Shown here: positions 32,578 through 41,771 of the stretch, in pieces
Numbering within the stretch: the stretch's first letter is position 1
Layout of the letters: every line of letters begins with the position of its first letter
Assembly: GCA_934754515.1 (NCBI GenBank)
Contig: CAKVIG010000004.1
Location: forward strand, 1-64,000
Direction of reading: 5' to 3'
Length of the DNA stretch: 64,000 bases
DNA from: an uncultured Candidatus Melainabacteria bacterium
GTDB taxonomy: Bacteria > Cyanobacteriota > Vampirovibrionia > Gastranaerophilales > Gastranaerophilaceae
The notes under the pieces: generated by a model
What the model saw: only the letters and a program-made list of their open reading frames with translations
Databases searched by the model: none
What the model was told of the DNA's origin: nothing
Made by a program: the position numbers and the translations under genes

Positions 32578-34989
32578 ATGTTGAAAAAACAAACACTATC
32601 GTTGTTTGCAGCATTGCTAACAATGATTACACCGGCATTTGCCGGAGAAGCTTCTCTTGTAGTTCCGAATATCAAAGTTGAAAACCCTGAAAGCTATACG
32701 CTTTTGCTTATTGGCTTAGGGGTTTCATTTTTTGGTGTACTTTTTGGGCTATGGATGTTCAGAGAAGTTAAAAAAGTTGACGTTCATCAAGCAATGAACG
32801 CAGTTGGTAATACTATTTTTGAAACTTGTAAAACTTATCTTGTTCAACAAGGTAAGTTCCTTTTAGCGTTAGAAGTGCTAATCGGTTTATGTATTGCTTT
32901 TTATTTCTGGTATCTTCAAGCAATGCCGCTTAAATCAGTTCTAATCATTTTAGGTTGGTCCGTTTTAGGTATTTTAGGCTCATATTTGGTAGCTTGGTTC
33001 GGTATCAGAATGAATACATTAGCAAACTCAAGAACTGCATTTACCGCTTTAAAAGGCAAACCGCTAAATATTTTAAACATTCCGCTACAAGCCGGCATGA
33101 GTATTGGTGTTTTACTTGTATCAATTGAATTAATCATGATGCTTGTAATTTTATTATTTGTTCCTGGCGAACTCGCAGGTGCTTGCTTTATTGGTTTTGC
33201 TATCGGTGAATCACTAGGTGCATCAGCACTTCGTGTAGCAGGTGGTATTTTTACAAAAATTGCCGATATCGGTTCAGACTTAATGAAAATTCAATTTGGC
33301 ATTAAAGAAGACGACCCTCGTAACCCAGGTGTAATCGCCGATTGTACCGGTGACAACGCTGGCGACTCTATCGGGCCTACTGCTGACGGATTTGAAACAT
33401 ACGGTGTAACGGGTGTTGCTCTTGTAAGCTTCATTTTGTTAGGCGTATTTAAAGATTATCAAGTTCAATTATTAGCTTGGATTTTCACAATGAGATTCTT
33501 GATGATTATTACATCAGTAATCGCTTATGGATTTAACAACTTATTAACTAAAGCGTTTATGTCAAACGTTAAAAAATTCGATTTTGAAGCTCCTTTAACA
33601 AGCCTTGTTTGGATAACTTCAATTTTATCAATAATTATGACCTTCGGTGTAAGTAATTACTTACTAAAAGATATGGGCGAAAATCTATGGTTAGTTCTAT
33701 CTATCATAATTTCTTGCGGTACTTTGGGCGCAGCTCTTATTCCTGAAGCAACTAAAGTATTTACAAGTCCTAAAGCTAAACACACCCACGAAGTTGTTGT
33801 AGCGTCTAAAGAAGGCGGTGCTTCACTTACAATTCTATCAGGTATTGTTTCAGGAAACTTCTCAGGTTTCTGGATTGGTGCAATCGTAGTATTGTTAATG
33901 GGATTAGCTTATTTTGCAAGCCAATACATTCCAAACGACGTAATGATTTATCCGTCAGTATTTGCGTTTGGTTTAGTAGCGTTTGGTTTCTTGGGAATGG
34001 GACCTGTTACAATTGCTGTTGACAGCTATGGTCCTGTAACAGACAACGCTCAATCAGTTTATGAATTATCTTTAATAGAAGAAATTCCGAATGTTGCGGA
34101 AGGCATTGAAAAATATTACGGTTTTAAACCTGATTTTGAAAATGCTAAAAAATATTTGGAAGAAAATGATGGCGCAGGTAACACCTTTAAAGCCACTTCA
34201 AAACCGGTTCTTATCGGTACTGCGGTAGTTGGTGCTACAACAATGATTTTCTCATTGATTCTTGTAATCAAAGAAACTCTTGGTATTCAGCCTGAAATGA
34301 TTCTGAACCTGTTAAATCCTTATACATTGCTTGGATTTATTGCCGGTGGTGCAGTAATTTACTGGTTCTCAGGTGCTTCTATGCAAGCAGTTACAACAGG
34401 TGCTTATTCTGCAACCGAATATATTAAAGATAATATTAAACTAGGCGAAGCAGATGATAAGTGCGCAAATCTAACTAATTCAAAAGAAGTAGTTAAGATT
34501 TGTACTCAATACGCTCAAAAAGGTATGTATAATATCTTTATAGCATTATTCGGATTTGCGCTTGCTCTAGCTTGCTTATCTGCACCGGTTGGTGATGATT
34601 CTGCGCCTGTTTCATTCTTTGTAAGCTACTTGATTGCAATTGCTGTATTCGGCTTATTCCAAGCTGTATTTATGGCAAACGCAGGCGGATGTTGGGATAA
34701 CGCAAAGAAAATTGTTGAAGTTGATATGGCTGAAAAAGGTACTGACTTGCACGCAGCAACAGTTGTTGGTGATACAGTTGGTGACCCATTCAAAGATACA
34801 TCATCAGTTGCAATGAACCCAATTATTAAATTTACAACATTGTTCGGTTTGTTGGCGATGGAAATTGCTATTAATCCAACATTCAAAGAACACGCTAAGT
34901 TAGCGGGTGCTGTAATTTTGATAGTTGCGCTTGTATTTGTTGTTCGTTCATTCTATGCAATGAGAATACCAAGCAAGAAAACAAAGTAG
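32578..34989 (+). CDS. hppA: Membrane proton-translocating pyrophosphatase, divergent
   Basis: An 803-residue integral membrane pump (about 16 helices plus an N-terminal signal-like segment) that couples pyrophosphate hydrolysis to ion export. Catalytic motifs: EDDPRNPGVIADCTGDNAGD at about residues 244-263, and GGCWDNAKKIVE with GDTVGDPFKDTSS near the C-terminus. GNTFKA with Lys538 is at the position that marks K+-independent enzymes. It departs from typical enzymes in the DVGADLVGKVE loop, which here reads DIGSDLMKIQFG with a deletion and Glu to Gln. This resembles the divergent, sodium-regulated clade. Ion specificity is not settled. Confidence 0.9.
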   Translation: MLKKQTLSLFAALLTMITPAFAGEASLVVPNIKVENPESYTLLLIGLGVSFFGVLFGLWMFREVKKVDVHQAMNAVGNTIFETCKTYLVQQGKFLLALEVLIGLCIAFYFWYLQAMPLKSVLIILGWSVLGILGSYLVAWFGIRMNTLANSRTAFTALKGKPLNILNIPLQAGMSIGVLLVSIELIMMLVILLFVPGELAGACFIGFAIGESLGASALRVAGGIFTKIADIGSDLMKIQFGIKEDDPRNPGVIADCTGDNAGDSIGPTADGFETYGVTGVALVSFILLGVFKDYQVQLLAWIFTMRFLMIITSVIAYGFNNLLTKAFMSNVKKFDFEAPLTSLVWITSILSIIMTFGVSNYLLKDMGENLWLVLSIIISCGTLGAALIPEATKVFTSPKAKHTHEVVVASKEGGASLTILSGIVSGNFSGFWIGAIVVLLMGLAYFASQYIPNDVMIYPSVFAFGLVAFGFLGMGPVTIAVDSYGPVTDNAQSVYELSLIEEIPNVAEGIEKYYGFKPDFENAKKYLEENDGAGNTFKATSKPVLIGTAVVGATTMIFSLILVIKETLGIQPEMILNLLNPYTLLGFIAGGAVIYWFSGASMQAVTTGAYSATEYIKDNIKLGEADDKCANLTNSKEVVKICTQYAQKGMYNIFIALFGFALALACLSAPVGDDSAPVSFFVSYLIAIAVFGLFQAVFMANAGGCWDNAKKIVEVDMAEKGTDLHAATVVGDTVGDPFKDTSSVAMNPIIKFTTLFGLLAMEIAINPTFKEHAKLAGAVILIVALVFVVRSFYAMRIPSKKTK

Positions 34990-35005
34990 ATAAATTATTT
35001 GCTTT

Positions 35006-35037
35006 AAAAATAGCACCTCTATTGAGGTGCTATTTTT
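35006..35037 (+). terminator. Intrinsic terminator of hppA
   Basis: A 14-bp perfect stem AAAAATAGCACCTC / GAGGTGCTATTTTT with a TATT loop. Confidence 0.93.
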
Positions 35038-35061
35038 ATATGTTGTTATCGCATAAAAATA

Positions 35062-35070
35062 TGTTATACT
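35062..35070 (+). promoter_or_regulatory. Leaderless promoter
   Basis: TGT plus TATACT, ending 6 nt before the ATG at 35077. TTGTTA lies 16 nt upstream of the -10. Confidence 0.65.
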
Positions 35071-35076
35071 TCATAT

Positions 35077-36207
35077 ATGGAGTTTGATTACAAGAAAAAA
35101 ATATTGGATAATTTTTATAATAAAGTTTTTCCTACTTTTTTGATGCTTGAAGAAGAAAGAAAAAAGACACTAATAAAAATGATTCTTATTGAAGCATTTT
35201 TGATATTAATTCCATTATTATTTTATAACAATCTTGCAACGCTTAATTTCTTTTTTGAACAGCTACATTTTGCTTCTTGGCTGACAATATTTAATGTGCT
35301 TATTATTATTGAAATTTTAGTAGCGATTATATACCCTGCTATAGTTTATTCAAATTTTCAAGAAAAATTAAAATCTATAGCTATGTCTAAAGTAATGAAA
35401 TCTTTTGAAAATATTAAACACACTCTGCAAAAAGATATTTTTTCCGACAAAGAGCTTACTGGTACCGGATTATTTAGTATATTTAACCAAAACAGCTCTG
35501 ATGATTCTTTTGTAGGCACATTCTCTGATGTGCAATTTAGAGTATCAGAGTTGTTACTGGAAGCCAATGCCGGAAAAACTTGTTTCACTGTTTTCAAAGG
35601 TGTTGTTTGTGCGTTTGATTCTAATAAAAATTTCAAATCAAAAACTATCATTACAACAAAAAAAGACTTAGATACAAAAAATAATATTCCTTTTGGAATA
35701 TTTTTATTTGCTTGCACTCCTCTTATTCTCATAATATTTTCTGGCTCAAGCAATAATGACATCATCAATTCTCTACAATTCACCTTACCTTACAGTTTAT
35801 TTTTTGTAATCTTAGGAATCTTTATTGTACTAATATATCAATTTTTCTTAAAACGAATAGACAAAAATAGAGAAGTAAGCCAAAATAAAATAAAATTAGA
35901 AGACATTGAATTTGACAGACAGTTTTATGTTTTCTCTGATGATGAAATTGAAGCCCGATATTTAATAACTACCGCATTTATGGAACGTCTTTTAAATTTA
36001 AAAACAACTTTCAAAAGCAAAAATATAAAGTGCGCATTTATTAATAACCAAGTATTTTTTGCTCTATCAACGAAGAAAAATTTATTTGAATTCGGAAATT
36101 TGTTTAAACCGTTAAACAATATTGAAAATATTGAATTTTTCAGAGAATTCTTTTCTATATTAGATTTAATCGAGTACTTTAAATTTAATGAAAAAACTGG
36201 TTTATAA
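35077..36207 (+). CDS. DUF3137 membrane protein
   Basis: A 376-residue protein with four membrane helices: two near residues 45-105 and two near 215-270. Cytoplasmic parts lie between and after them. The region KLEDIEFDRQFYVFSDDEIE and RYLITTAFMERLL matches the DUF3137 signature. The family is found in many bacteria with no known function. It has no Shine-Dalgarno; an extended -10 box lies 6 nt before the ATG. Its 3' end nearly meets the convergent TPR gene, with no terminator hairpin between them. Confidence 0.8.
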   Translation: MEFDYKKKILDNFYNKVFPTFLMLEEERKKTLIKMILIEAFLILIPLLFYNNLATLNFFFEQLHFASWLTIFNVLIIIEILVAIIYPAIVYSNFQEKLKSIAMSKVMKSFENIKHTLQKDIFSDKELTGTGLFSIFNQNSSDDSFVGTFSDVQFRVSELLLEANAGKTCFTVFKGVVCAFDSNKNFKSKTIITTKKDLDTKNNIPFGIFLFACTPLILIIFSGSSNNDIINSLQFTLPYSLFFVILGIFIVLIYQFFLKRIDKNREVSQNKIKLEDIEFDRQFYVFSDDEIEARYLITTAFMERLLNLKTTFKSKNIKCAFINNQVFFALSTKKNLFEFGNLFKPLNNIENIEFFREFFSILDLIEYFKFNEKTGL

Positions 36208-36218
36208 ATTTTGAAAAC

Positions 36219-36782
36219 CTACAAGTTTGGAGTTAATTTGTTATAGTTTTCCAAATAAGTTTTCGCAAGCTTTTCTTTACCCAATTGTTTATAAATAAAT
36301 GCCAAATTATAATGAAATTCTGCAACATCAGACTTCAACATAATAGCTTTATTCAAGTTTGTTTTAGCCTTCTTTAAATCGCCCATTTTGATATATGTGC
36401 AAGCTAAATTATAAAACACATAAGGATTTTCTTTATTTAAAGAAGCAGCTTTTTTGTAGTTTGCAACCGCCATATTGAACTGGTTATTGTCAGCATAATA
36501 ATTTGCTAAATTAAAATACGCTTTATAATATTTCTTATCAACAACAATCGCTTTTTGATACATGAAAACAGCATTTTCATTTTCACCTTTGTCTTCTAAA
36601 ACATTACCCAACAAAAGCCAATCTTGTGCAGAACGTTCATCTTCTGCGATTTGCAAAATCAAATCCATTGTTTTTTGATAATTATTGTCACTATAGAATG
36701 CAGTTGCTTGTTTTGATAAATCATCCGCTGCAAATGCCATTGCTCCGCTTAATAAAAATGCAATTAATAAAAACTTTTTCAT
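36219..36782 (-). CDS. Exported TPR protein
   Basis: A 187-residue protein with a Sec signal peptide (MKKFLLIAFLLSGAMAFA, cut near AFA-A) and four tetratricopeptide repeats. Examples are DWLLLGNVLEDKGENENAVF, AYFNLANYYADNNQFNMAVA, FYNLACTYIKMGDLKKAKTN and FHYNLAFIYKQLGKEKLAKT. It probably works in the periplasm or on the surface as an assembly factor. TATAAT ends 6 nt before the ATG and there is no ribosome site, so it is probably leaderless and independent of the rsmD operon upstream. Confidence 0.88.
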   Translation of the reverse strand: MKKFLLIAFLLSGAMAFAADDLSKQATAFYSDNNYQKTMDLILQIAEDERSAQDWLLLGNVLEDKGENENAVFMYQKAIVVDKKYYKAYFNLANYYADNNQFNMAVANYKKAASLNKENPYVFYNLACTYIKMGDLKKAKTNLNKAIMLKSDVAEFHYNLAFIYKQLGKEKLAKTYLENYNKLTPNL

Positions 36783-36788
36783 ACCAAA

Positions 36789-36794
36789 ATTATA
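36789..36794 (-). promoter_or_regulatory. Leaderless -10 box
   Basis: TATAAT on the minus strand, 6 nt before the ATG at 36782. Confidence 0.6.
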
Positions 36795-36820
36795 AAAAAA
36801 ATATATTGTTTTATCAAATA

Positions 36821-37336
36821 TTAAGCTATCCTTTTCAAAAAGCTTACCATTTTTCCGCCATAATTTTTTTGTTTTAAAACTTCATAACCGTCAAATTCTA
36901 TCGCTTCCGAGTGTTCTGCAATAATTATACCACCTTGAACTTTAGACAAAATATCTTCATAAATCCCACTCATATAAGGCGGATCAATATACACAACGTC
37001 ATACGTTTCATCTAGTTTTGCAACAAGTTTTGTACTGTCACCTATTGTTAAGTCAGGTTTTAAACCAACTGTTTGATAATTTTTTTTAAGAATTTGCGCT
37101 ACTTTAGGATTTTTTTCAAAAACTTTGACTCCACTGAAACCTCTTGATAAAGCTTCTAAACCCATAATTCCCGAACCGCCGAAAACATCTAAAAAGCTTT
37201 TGCCTTCAAAATCGCCGATAATTGAATACAAAGTATTAAACACGCCCATTCTTACTTTTGAAAGAGTCGGTCGTGTAATTTTTTCATCGGGAGATTCAAT
37301 TTTTCGTCCTTTATAAATTCCGGCAGTAATAATCAT
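36821..37336 (-). CDS. rsmD: 16S rRNA m2G966 methyltransferase
   Basis: A 171-residue SAM-dependent methyltransferase of the RsmD family that modifies G966 of 16S rRNA. The start region reads IITAGIYKGRKIESP, followed by TRPTLSKVRMGVFNTL. The SAM-binding motif is FLDVFGGSGIMGLEALSRG, and the catalytic motif is YIDPPY. The ATG overlaps the bioD stop (TAATG). It closes a five-gene operon. coaD, a common neighbour, is absent. Confidence 0.93.
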   Translation of the reverse strand: MIITAGIYKGRKIESPDEKITRPTLSKVRMGVFNTLYSIIGDFEGKSFLDVFGGSGIMGLEALSRGFSGVKVFEKNPKVAQILKKNYQTVGLKPDLTIGDSTKLVAKLDETYDVVYIDPPYMSGIYEDILSKVQGGIIIAEHSEAIEFDGYEVLKQKNYGGKMVSFLKRIA

Positions 37337-38052
37337 TAGTTGCAATCCAATTTTTCAATTTTCACATTAAAAATACTTTCAATATCAACACCGTTCAAAA
37401 TACTTGTAATCAAATCTTCCGGCGCAAGTTTACCTTCCACGTGTGAAATTAAACCTAATATTTTAACATTCGTATATTCTTCAATAACTCTAGGAATAGC
37501 CGTCAAAAGTGTTTTCGGACAATCATTTTTGATGTTATTCAGAATAACACCTCTGATTTCAATACCTTTTTCTTGAGCCGTATAAATTGAAAGCAAGGTA
37601 TCGTTAATTGAATCCTCTCTTGGAGTCACCACAAAAAGAACAGGCAATTGGAGTCTTTTAACCATATCAACAGTTTGAACAGATGGTGCAAGCGGACTTA
37701 GTAAACCGCAATCACCGTCAAGAATTGTACAATCAGAAACCGCTGAAATTCTTTGGAATTCACTATTAATAAGTTCAACGTCAATCGGCTCATTCTCTTG
37801 TTCTGATGCTATTAATGGTTCATATTCAGATTTAAATAAATATGAAAAATGAGTATCAATATATGGATCAACTGTTTTAACGTAAGTTAAATCAGGTGAT
37901 TGCATAAAACCGTTAATTTCAATCCCTGCAGTTTGAATAGGTTTATAAACACAAGTAGAATAACCAAGACTTTGCATTGTAGCTGCAAGGCCTGCGGTTA
38001 AAAAGGTTTTACCCTCTTTTCTATTTGCTGATGTAACGTAAAGATTTAGCAT
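37336..38052 (-). CDS. bioD: Dethiobiotin synthetase-like ATPase
   Basis: A 238-residue P-loop protein like BioD, which closes the ureido ring of dethiobiotin using CO2 and ATP. The nucleotide-binding segment is VTSANRKEGKTFLTAGLA (usually GTDTxVGKT), and KPIQTAG follows as in the family; a DGDCGLLSPL segment replaces EGAGGL. The altered P-loop and loop mean a related CobQ/CbiA-type or phosphotransacetylase-N-like role cannot be excluded. Biotin is needed by accB in this window. It overlaps yjbQ by 7 nt and rsmD by 1 to 3 nt. Confidence 0.75.
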   Translation of the reverse strand: MLNLYVTSANRKEGKTFLTAGLAATMQSLGYSTCVYKPIQTAGIEINGFMQSPDLTYVKTVDPYIDTHFSYLFKSEYEPLIASEQENEPIDVELINSEFQRISAVSDCTILDGDCGLLSPLAPSVQTVDMVKRLQLPVLFVVTPREDSINDTLLSIYTAQEKGIEIRGVILNNIKNDCPKTLLTAIPRVIEEYTNVKILGLISHVEGKLAPEDLITSILNGVDIESIFNVKIEKLDCN

Positions 38053-38462
38053 AAAATCTGTACCGTAATATTCCTTGAACGTTGTTTGTTATCAAAATCC
38101 AAAAGCACAACTTGCTGCCAAGTGCCTAAATTTAAAAGCCCATCTTTTAATGCGATATTAACAGAACTTCCAACAAGTGCCGCTCTTACGTGCGCATAAC
38201 CGTTACCATCGTGCCAAATTTCATCGTGATGGTATTCCATGCCGGTTGGCGCGATTCTCTCTAAAGCCTCTTTCAAATCTTGGACAAGCCCTTTTTCGTA
38301 TTCAATTGTTGTAATGGCTGACGTGCTGCCTTGAACAGACACACACACCAAAGCGTTTTTTAATTCGTGTTGATAAACACAATTCTGCACGTGTTTTGTG
38401 ATATCAATAATATCATTGTTGCCGTTTGTGTTTATAACAAAATGTTCGTTAATAATTGTCAT
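38046..38462 (-). CDS. yjbQ: YjbQ/UPF0047 family protein
   Basis: A 138-residue protein of the UPF0047 family, of which some members can make thiamine phosphate in vivo as a side activity. Family landmarks are ALVCVSVQGSTSAITTIEYE, GMEYHHDEIWHDGNGYAHVR and ALVGSSVNIALKDG, with the conserved His residues and NGYAHV loop. Real function is unknown. GAGGTC precedes the ATG. It lies 10 nt after rqcP and overlaps bioD, so it is part of the punA operon. Confidence 0.9.
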   Translation of the reverse strand: MTIINEHFVINTNGNNDIIDITKHVQNCVYQHELKNALVCVSVQGSTSAITTIEYEKGLVQDLKEALERIAPTGMEYHHDEIWHDGNGYAHVRAALVGSSVNIALKDGLLNLGTWQQVVLLDFDNKQRSRNITVQILC

Positions 38463-38472
38463 TTCAGACCTC

Positions 38473-38718
38473 TTATTCTATTACTTTGTACAAAGTTGAT
38501 GATTCTTGAATGCTTACGTTGCCGTTTGGAATTACAAGAACTTCAACTTTTTCTGTTTTGGATGCATATTCAATCTCAATTATATCACCAACTTTAAGCT
38601 GCTTAGCAGGTTTTGCACTGTTACCGTTTACAAGCACACGCCCCATTTCCGAAACCGTGTTTGCTACCGTACGTCTTTTGATTAATCTTGAAACTTTTAA
38701 AAACTTATCTAATCTCAT
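38473..38718 (-). CDS. rqcP: RqcP, S4-domain ribosome quality-control factor
   Basis: An 81-residue S4-domain RNA-binding protein. The start MRLDKFLKVSRLIKRRTVAN and GRVLVNGNSAKPAKQLKVGD closely match RqcP (YabO) of Bacillus, which helps RqcH add alanine tails to nascent chains on split 50S subunits. RqcH is not in this window. The related heat-shock protein HslR is an alternative but has a different N-terminus. Its ATG overlaps the punA stop by 4 nt. Confidence 0.88.
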   Translation of the reverse strand: MRLDKFLKVSRLIKRRTVANTVSEMGRVLVNGNSAKPAKQLKVGDIIEIEYASKTEKVEVLVIPNGNVSIQESSTLYKVIE

Positions 38719-39518
38719 ATTTCTCTAATAACTTCTTTTACCAGTGTTTTAAATTTGTCTTTCGCAACACCCGCTGCGTGAATTACATCCGCATGAGATA
38801 GTCCAACCGTGCTAACTCCCGCAGCTGAATTACAAATACAACTTAAACCGATAACCTTCATTCCTGCCCAAGAAGCTACAATTGCTTCAGGAACGGTTGA
38901 CATACCGACAGCATCAGCACCTATGGTTCTTGCCATTCTAACTTCAGCAGGTGTTTCGTAAGATGGACCTGTAAGTGCCATATAAACGCCTTCTTCAAGT
39001 CTTATGCCAAGTTTTTTAGCAATGTCTTTTGCTAACTTGATATATGCCGGAGTGTAAACCGCACTCATATCAGGAAAGCGTTCGCCCATCGAATTATCAT
39101 TAGGTCCGATAAGCGGATTTACTCCCATAAAATTAATATGATCAGTAATTATCATCAAATCAGAAGGTTTGAATTCAGGATTAACACCACCTGCTGCATT
39201 TGTTACAACAAGAGTTTCAACTCCAAGTTTTTTCATAACTTTTACAGGAAAAACTACTTTTTGAATAGGATGACCTTCATAAAAATGAAATCTGCCTTGC
39301 ATCATAACAACTTTTTTGCCGTTAATTTCAGCAAAAACAAGTTGGCTTTTATGTCCTGAAACTGTAGATGATTCAAAGCCGGGAATTTCAGAATAAGGAA
39401 TTGCCTGCAAGCAATATTCGTCTGCCAAATCACCAAGACCTGAACCTAAAATTATACCGATTTGCGGTTTAAAATCACCTATTTTTTCTTTAATAAACTC
39501 GACTGCACTATTTAACAT
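38715..39518 (-). CDS. punA: Purine nucleoside phosphorylase
   Basis: A 267-residue trimeric-type phosphorylase that splits guanosine, inosine and their deoxy forms into base and (deoxy)ribose-1-phosphate. Signatures are GIILGSGLGDLADEY, VSGHKSQLVFAEING, MQGRFHFYEGHP, TNAAGGVNPEFKPSDLMIIT and GADAVGMSTVPE. It is first in the operon punA-rqcP-yjbQ-bioD-rsmD. The Shine-Dalgarno is weak (GGGAG rather far upstream). The deoxyribose it releases could be used by DeoC at 16.9 kb. Confidence 0.95.
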   Translation of the reverse strand: MLNSAVEFIKEKIGDFKPQIGIILGSGLGDLADEYCLQAIPYSEIPGFESSTVSGHKSQLVFAEINGKKVVMMQGRFHFYEGHPIQKVVFPVKVMKKLGVETLVVTNAAGGVNPEFKPSDLMIITDHINFMGVNPLIGPNDNSMGERFPDMSAVYTPAYIKLAKDIAKKLGIRLEEGVYMALTGPSYETPAEVRMARTIGADAVGMSTVPEAIVASWAGMKVIGLSCICNSAAGVSTVGLSHADVIHAAGVAKDKFKTLVKEVIREI

Positions 39519-39711
39519 AACACTAAATCTCCCGTCTGTTATCTTATAACAAACATGCAGGAGCTTGCAGGATTTGAGGGATAATGTTTACAAAACTTAT
39601 TAATAAAAGATTTAACGTCATAAAAATTAATATAACGACTTTTCTTTAGCAAAAATATTTTTTTTCAGGTATTATGTATTAAGTATCAATATCAATCAAA
39701 GGGAAAAATTA

Positions 39712-41157
39712 GTGGTAAAAGATTTAAAAAATACTAAAAGTGAAATAAAAGAAAAAGAAGTAATAAAAATCAAAGCACCGATTGTAGATGCACTTAAAAA
39801 TGCTTACGAAAATCCTACTTATCAGTTCCATATTCCGGGACACACAAAGGGAAAAGCTATTTTTAAAGATTTTAGAAAACTTATTGGCGACAAAGCTTTA
39901 AATGTGGATACCACTGATGAATTTGATAACTTGGGTACGCTTCATCCTGCAACAGGACCTATTAAAGAAGCTCAAGAGTTGGCAGCACAAGCATTCGGAG
40001 CAAAAAAAACATTCTTTCTATTGAATGGTTCAACTGCCGGTAATTTAGCGTTAGCAATGGCTTTAACAAAAAAAGGACAAAAAATTATTGTTAACAGAAA
40101 TTGCCACCGCTCAATCTTAACAGGTTTGATAATTTCAGGCGCAGAACCGATTTGGGTTTGCCCGAATAAAATAGATGATTGGTCCGTTTGGGGCAATATT
40201 GACGCACAAAAAATCGAAGAATTAATTAAAAACAATGATGATGTTTCTATGGTTTGGATTACAAATCCGACTTACGAAGGCGTTGTTTCCGATATTAAAT
40301 CAATAAGTACTGTTTGTAAAAAATATGGAATTCCGCTAATTGTAGACGAAGCTCACGGATGTTTGTGGAATTTCAATAAACATCTTCCTGAAACAGCTCT
40401 AAAGCTTGGCGCAGACGCAGTTGTTCATTCTTTGCATAAAACCGGCGGAAGTATGAGCCAAAGTTCAATGCTTCATATCTCTAAAGACTCTTGCCTTGAT
40501 GATGCGGCTGTAGAAAAAGCACTTAAGCTTTTGCACACAACAAGTCCGTCATTAATGCTTTTGGCAAGTCTTGATGCAGCGAGAGCAAACTTGCAGTCAA
40601 AAGCAGGTCAAAAACTTTTGGATAGAGCCGTTAAGAATGCAAAATACTTAAGAACAAGGCTTGATGCGATTCCAAACTTACACCAACTTAAAGGTGATTT
40701 TGGCTACAAAACTGATGTAACTAAAGTATTTATCAGAATTGACGGACTTTCAGGAAAAAGATTAGAATCAATTTTAGAAATTGATTTTGGAATCGAAGTT
40801 GAATCTGCTTCCGATATCGGCGTTTTGATTTTATGCAACATTGGCAATAAGCGTTCTGATTTCAAATATTTAGCAGACGCTTTAGAAAAAATTGCTGCGA
40901 CAAATTATCAAGATATTTATTATTTGGAAAACCGCAAACACATGCCACTTTTAGAACCTCAAATTAAAATGAGTTTAAGAGAGGCTTTTTATGCTGAAAA
41001 AGAAACTGTTCCAAAATCAGACGCAATTGGAAGAATTTCAGCAGAAGTTGTTGCAGAATGCCCTCCGGGGATTTCTATTTTACTCCCAGGAGAATTGATT
41101 ACGCAAGAACATTTACCATACTTAAATGATTATGAAACATTGGAAGTTGTAAAATAA
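39712..41157 (+). CDS. PLP-dependent arginine/lysine/ornithine decarboxylase
   Basis: A 481-residue fold-I decarboxylase of the short Orn/Lys/Arg family. Landmarks are YQFHIPGHTKGKAIF, GSTAGNLALAMAL, the aspartate of DEAHG (about 212-216), and Lys243 in SLHKTGG that binds PLP. A C-terminal domain ends with PPGISILLPGELI. It likely makes agmatine, cadaverine or putrescine; related short enzymes are often arginine decarboxylases. The start is GTG, set by AAAGGGA upstream. There is no companion transporter or polyamine gene nearby, so the substrate stays open. Confidence 0.9.
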   Translation: MVKDLKNTKSEIKEKEVIKIKAPIVDALKNAYENPTYQFHIPGHTKGKAIFKDFRKLIGDKALNVDTTDEFDNLGTLHPATGPIKEAQELAAQAFGAKKTFFLLNGSTAGNLALAMALTKKGQKIIVNRNCHRSILTGLIISGAEPIWVCPNKIDDWSVWGNIDAQKIEELIKNNDDVSMVWITNPTYEGVVSDIKSISTVCKKYGIPLIVDEAHGCLWNFNKHLPETALKLGADAVVHSLHKTGGSMSQSSMLHISKDSCLDDAAVEKALKLLHTTSPSLMLLASLDAARANLQSKAGQKLLDRAVKNAKYLRTRLDAIPNLHQLKGDFGYKTDVTKVFIRIDGLSGKRLESILEIDFGIEVESASDIGVLILCNIGNKRSDFKYLADALEKIAATNYQDIYYLENRKHMPLLEPQIKMSLREAFYAEKETVPKSDAIGRISAEVVAECPPGISILLPGELITQEHLPYLNDYETLEVVK

Positions 41158-41201
41158 TATTGATTAACAAAGAAGAGTTGGCTTTATAGAAAAGGAGAAA
41201 T

Positions 41202-41771
41202 ATGAAAGTACAAAATATCCAAAGCCAAAATACCAATTTTAATGGGTTAATTATGCCTAAGAAAATGACTTTTTTTCGACCGGCCTGGGGAAAAGAGGTT
41301 TTAAGCAGAGAAGATGTTCTTGCTAATAAATCAATAAAAGAAAATGCTGAAAAGTTTGATGTAGTTATAAAAAAACAAAAAACTTCTAAGAGAAGAAGTT
41401 TAAGTGAAATTGAAGTTTCAAGAATTTTAACAGGTGGAACTGGAATTGGTGCTCTTGCTGGTTTAGCAATTGCCTTTGTTGAAGGTGTTGTTAATCCTGC
41501 AGCTTTTCTAGTAGCTACATTTGGTGGTGCAATGTTTGGACTAAATATGGGCTGGTTAGCTACAAATTGTATGGACAACTTCGGACTAACTCCAAAACAA
41601 CACAAGTATAAAATTCAAGTTGGCAAAAATTATAACGAAAAAACTGGGAAATTTGACAAAACAATTGTAGAAGAACATTCAATTGAAGATGCGAGCGATA
41701 TTAGAGATATTAAGATTGACAAAAGCGGACAAATATTAAAAGATGAATATTTCAAAATTAGATTATCGTAA
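41202..41771 (+). CDS. Unknown protein with NFNG tag and glycine-rich hairpin
   Basis: A 189-residue protein I do not recognise. The N-terminus MKVQNIQSQNTNFNGLIM carries the NFxG tag. A basic stretch (KKQKTSKRRS) precedes one hydrophobic region (about residues 75-115: GTGIGALAGLAIAFVEGVVN, then AAFLVATFGGAMFGLNMG). That region could form a Gly-rich membrane hairpin. The tail is charged. AAGGAG precedes the ATG. It overlaps the next gene by 29 nt and heads a short operon of three unknown genes. Confidence 0.65.
   Translation: MKVQNIQSQNTNFNGLIMPKKMTFFRPAWGKEVLSREDVLANKSIKENAEKFDVVIKKQKTSKRRSLSEIEVSRILTGGTGIGALAGLAIAFVEGVVNPAAFLVATFGGAMFGLNMGWLATNCMDNFGLTPKQHKYKIQVGKNYNEKTGKFDKTIVEEHSIEDASDIRDIKIDKSGQILKDEYFKIRLS

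Noticed and set aside
35358..35783. A 141-codon minus-strand frame inside the DUF3137 gene
   Set aside because: Antisense to a conserved domain; no promoter or ribosome site.
41099..41605. A 168-codon minus-strand frame antisense to the NFNG-tagged gene
   Set aside because: The plus-strand gene has AAGGAG, the N-terminal tag and coupled neighbours; the minus frame has none of these.
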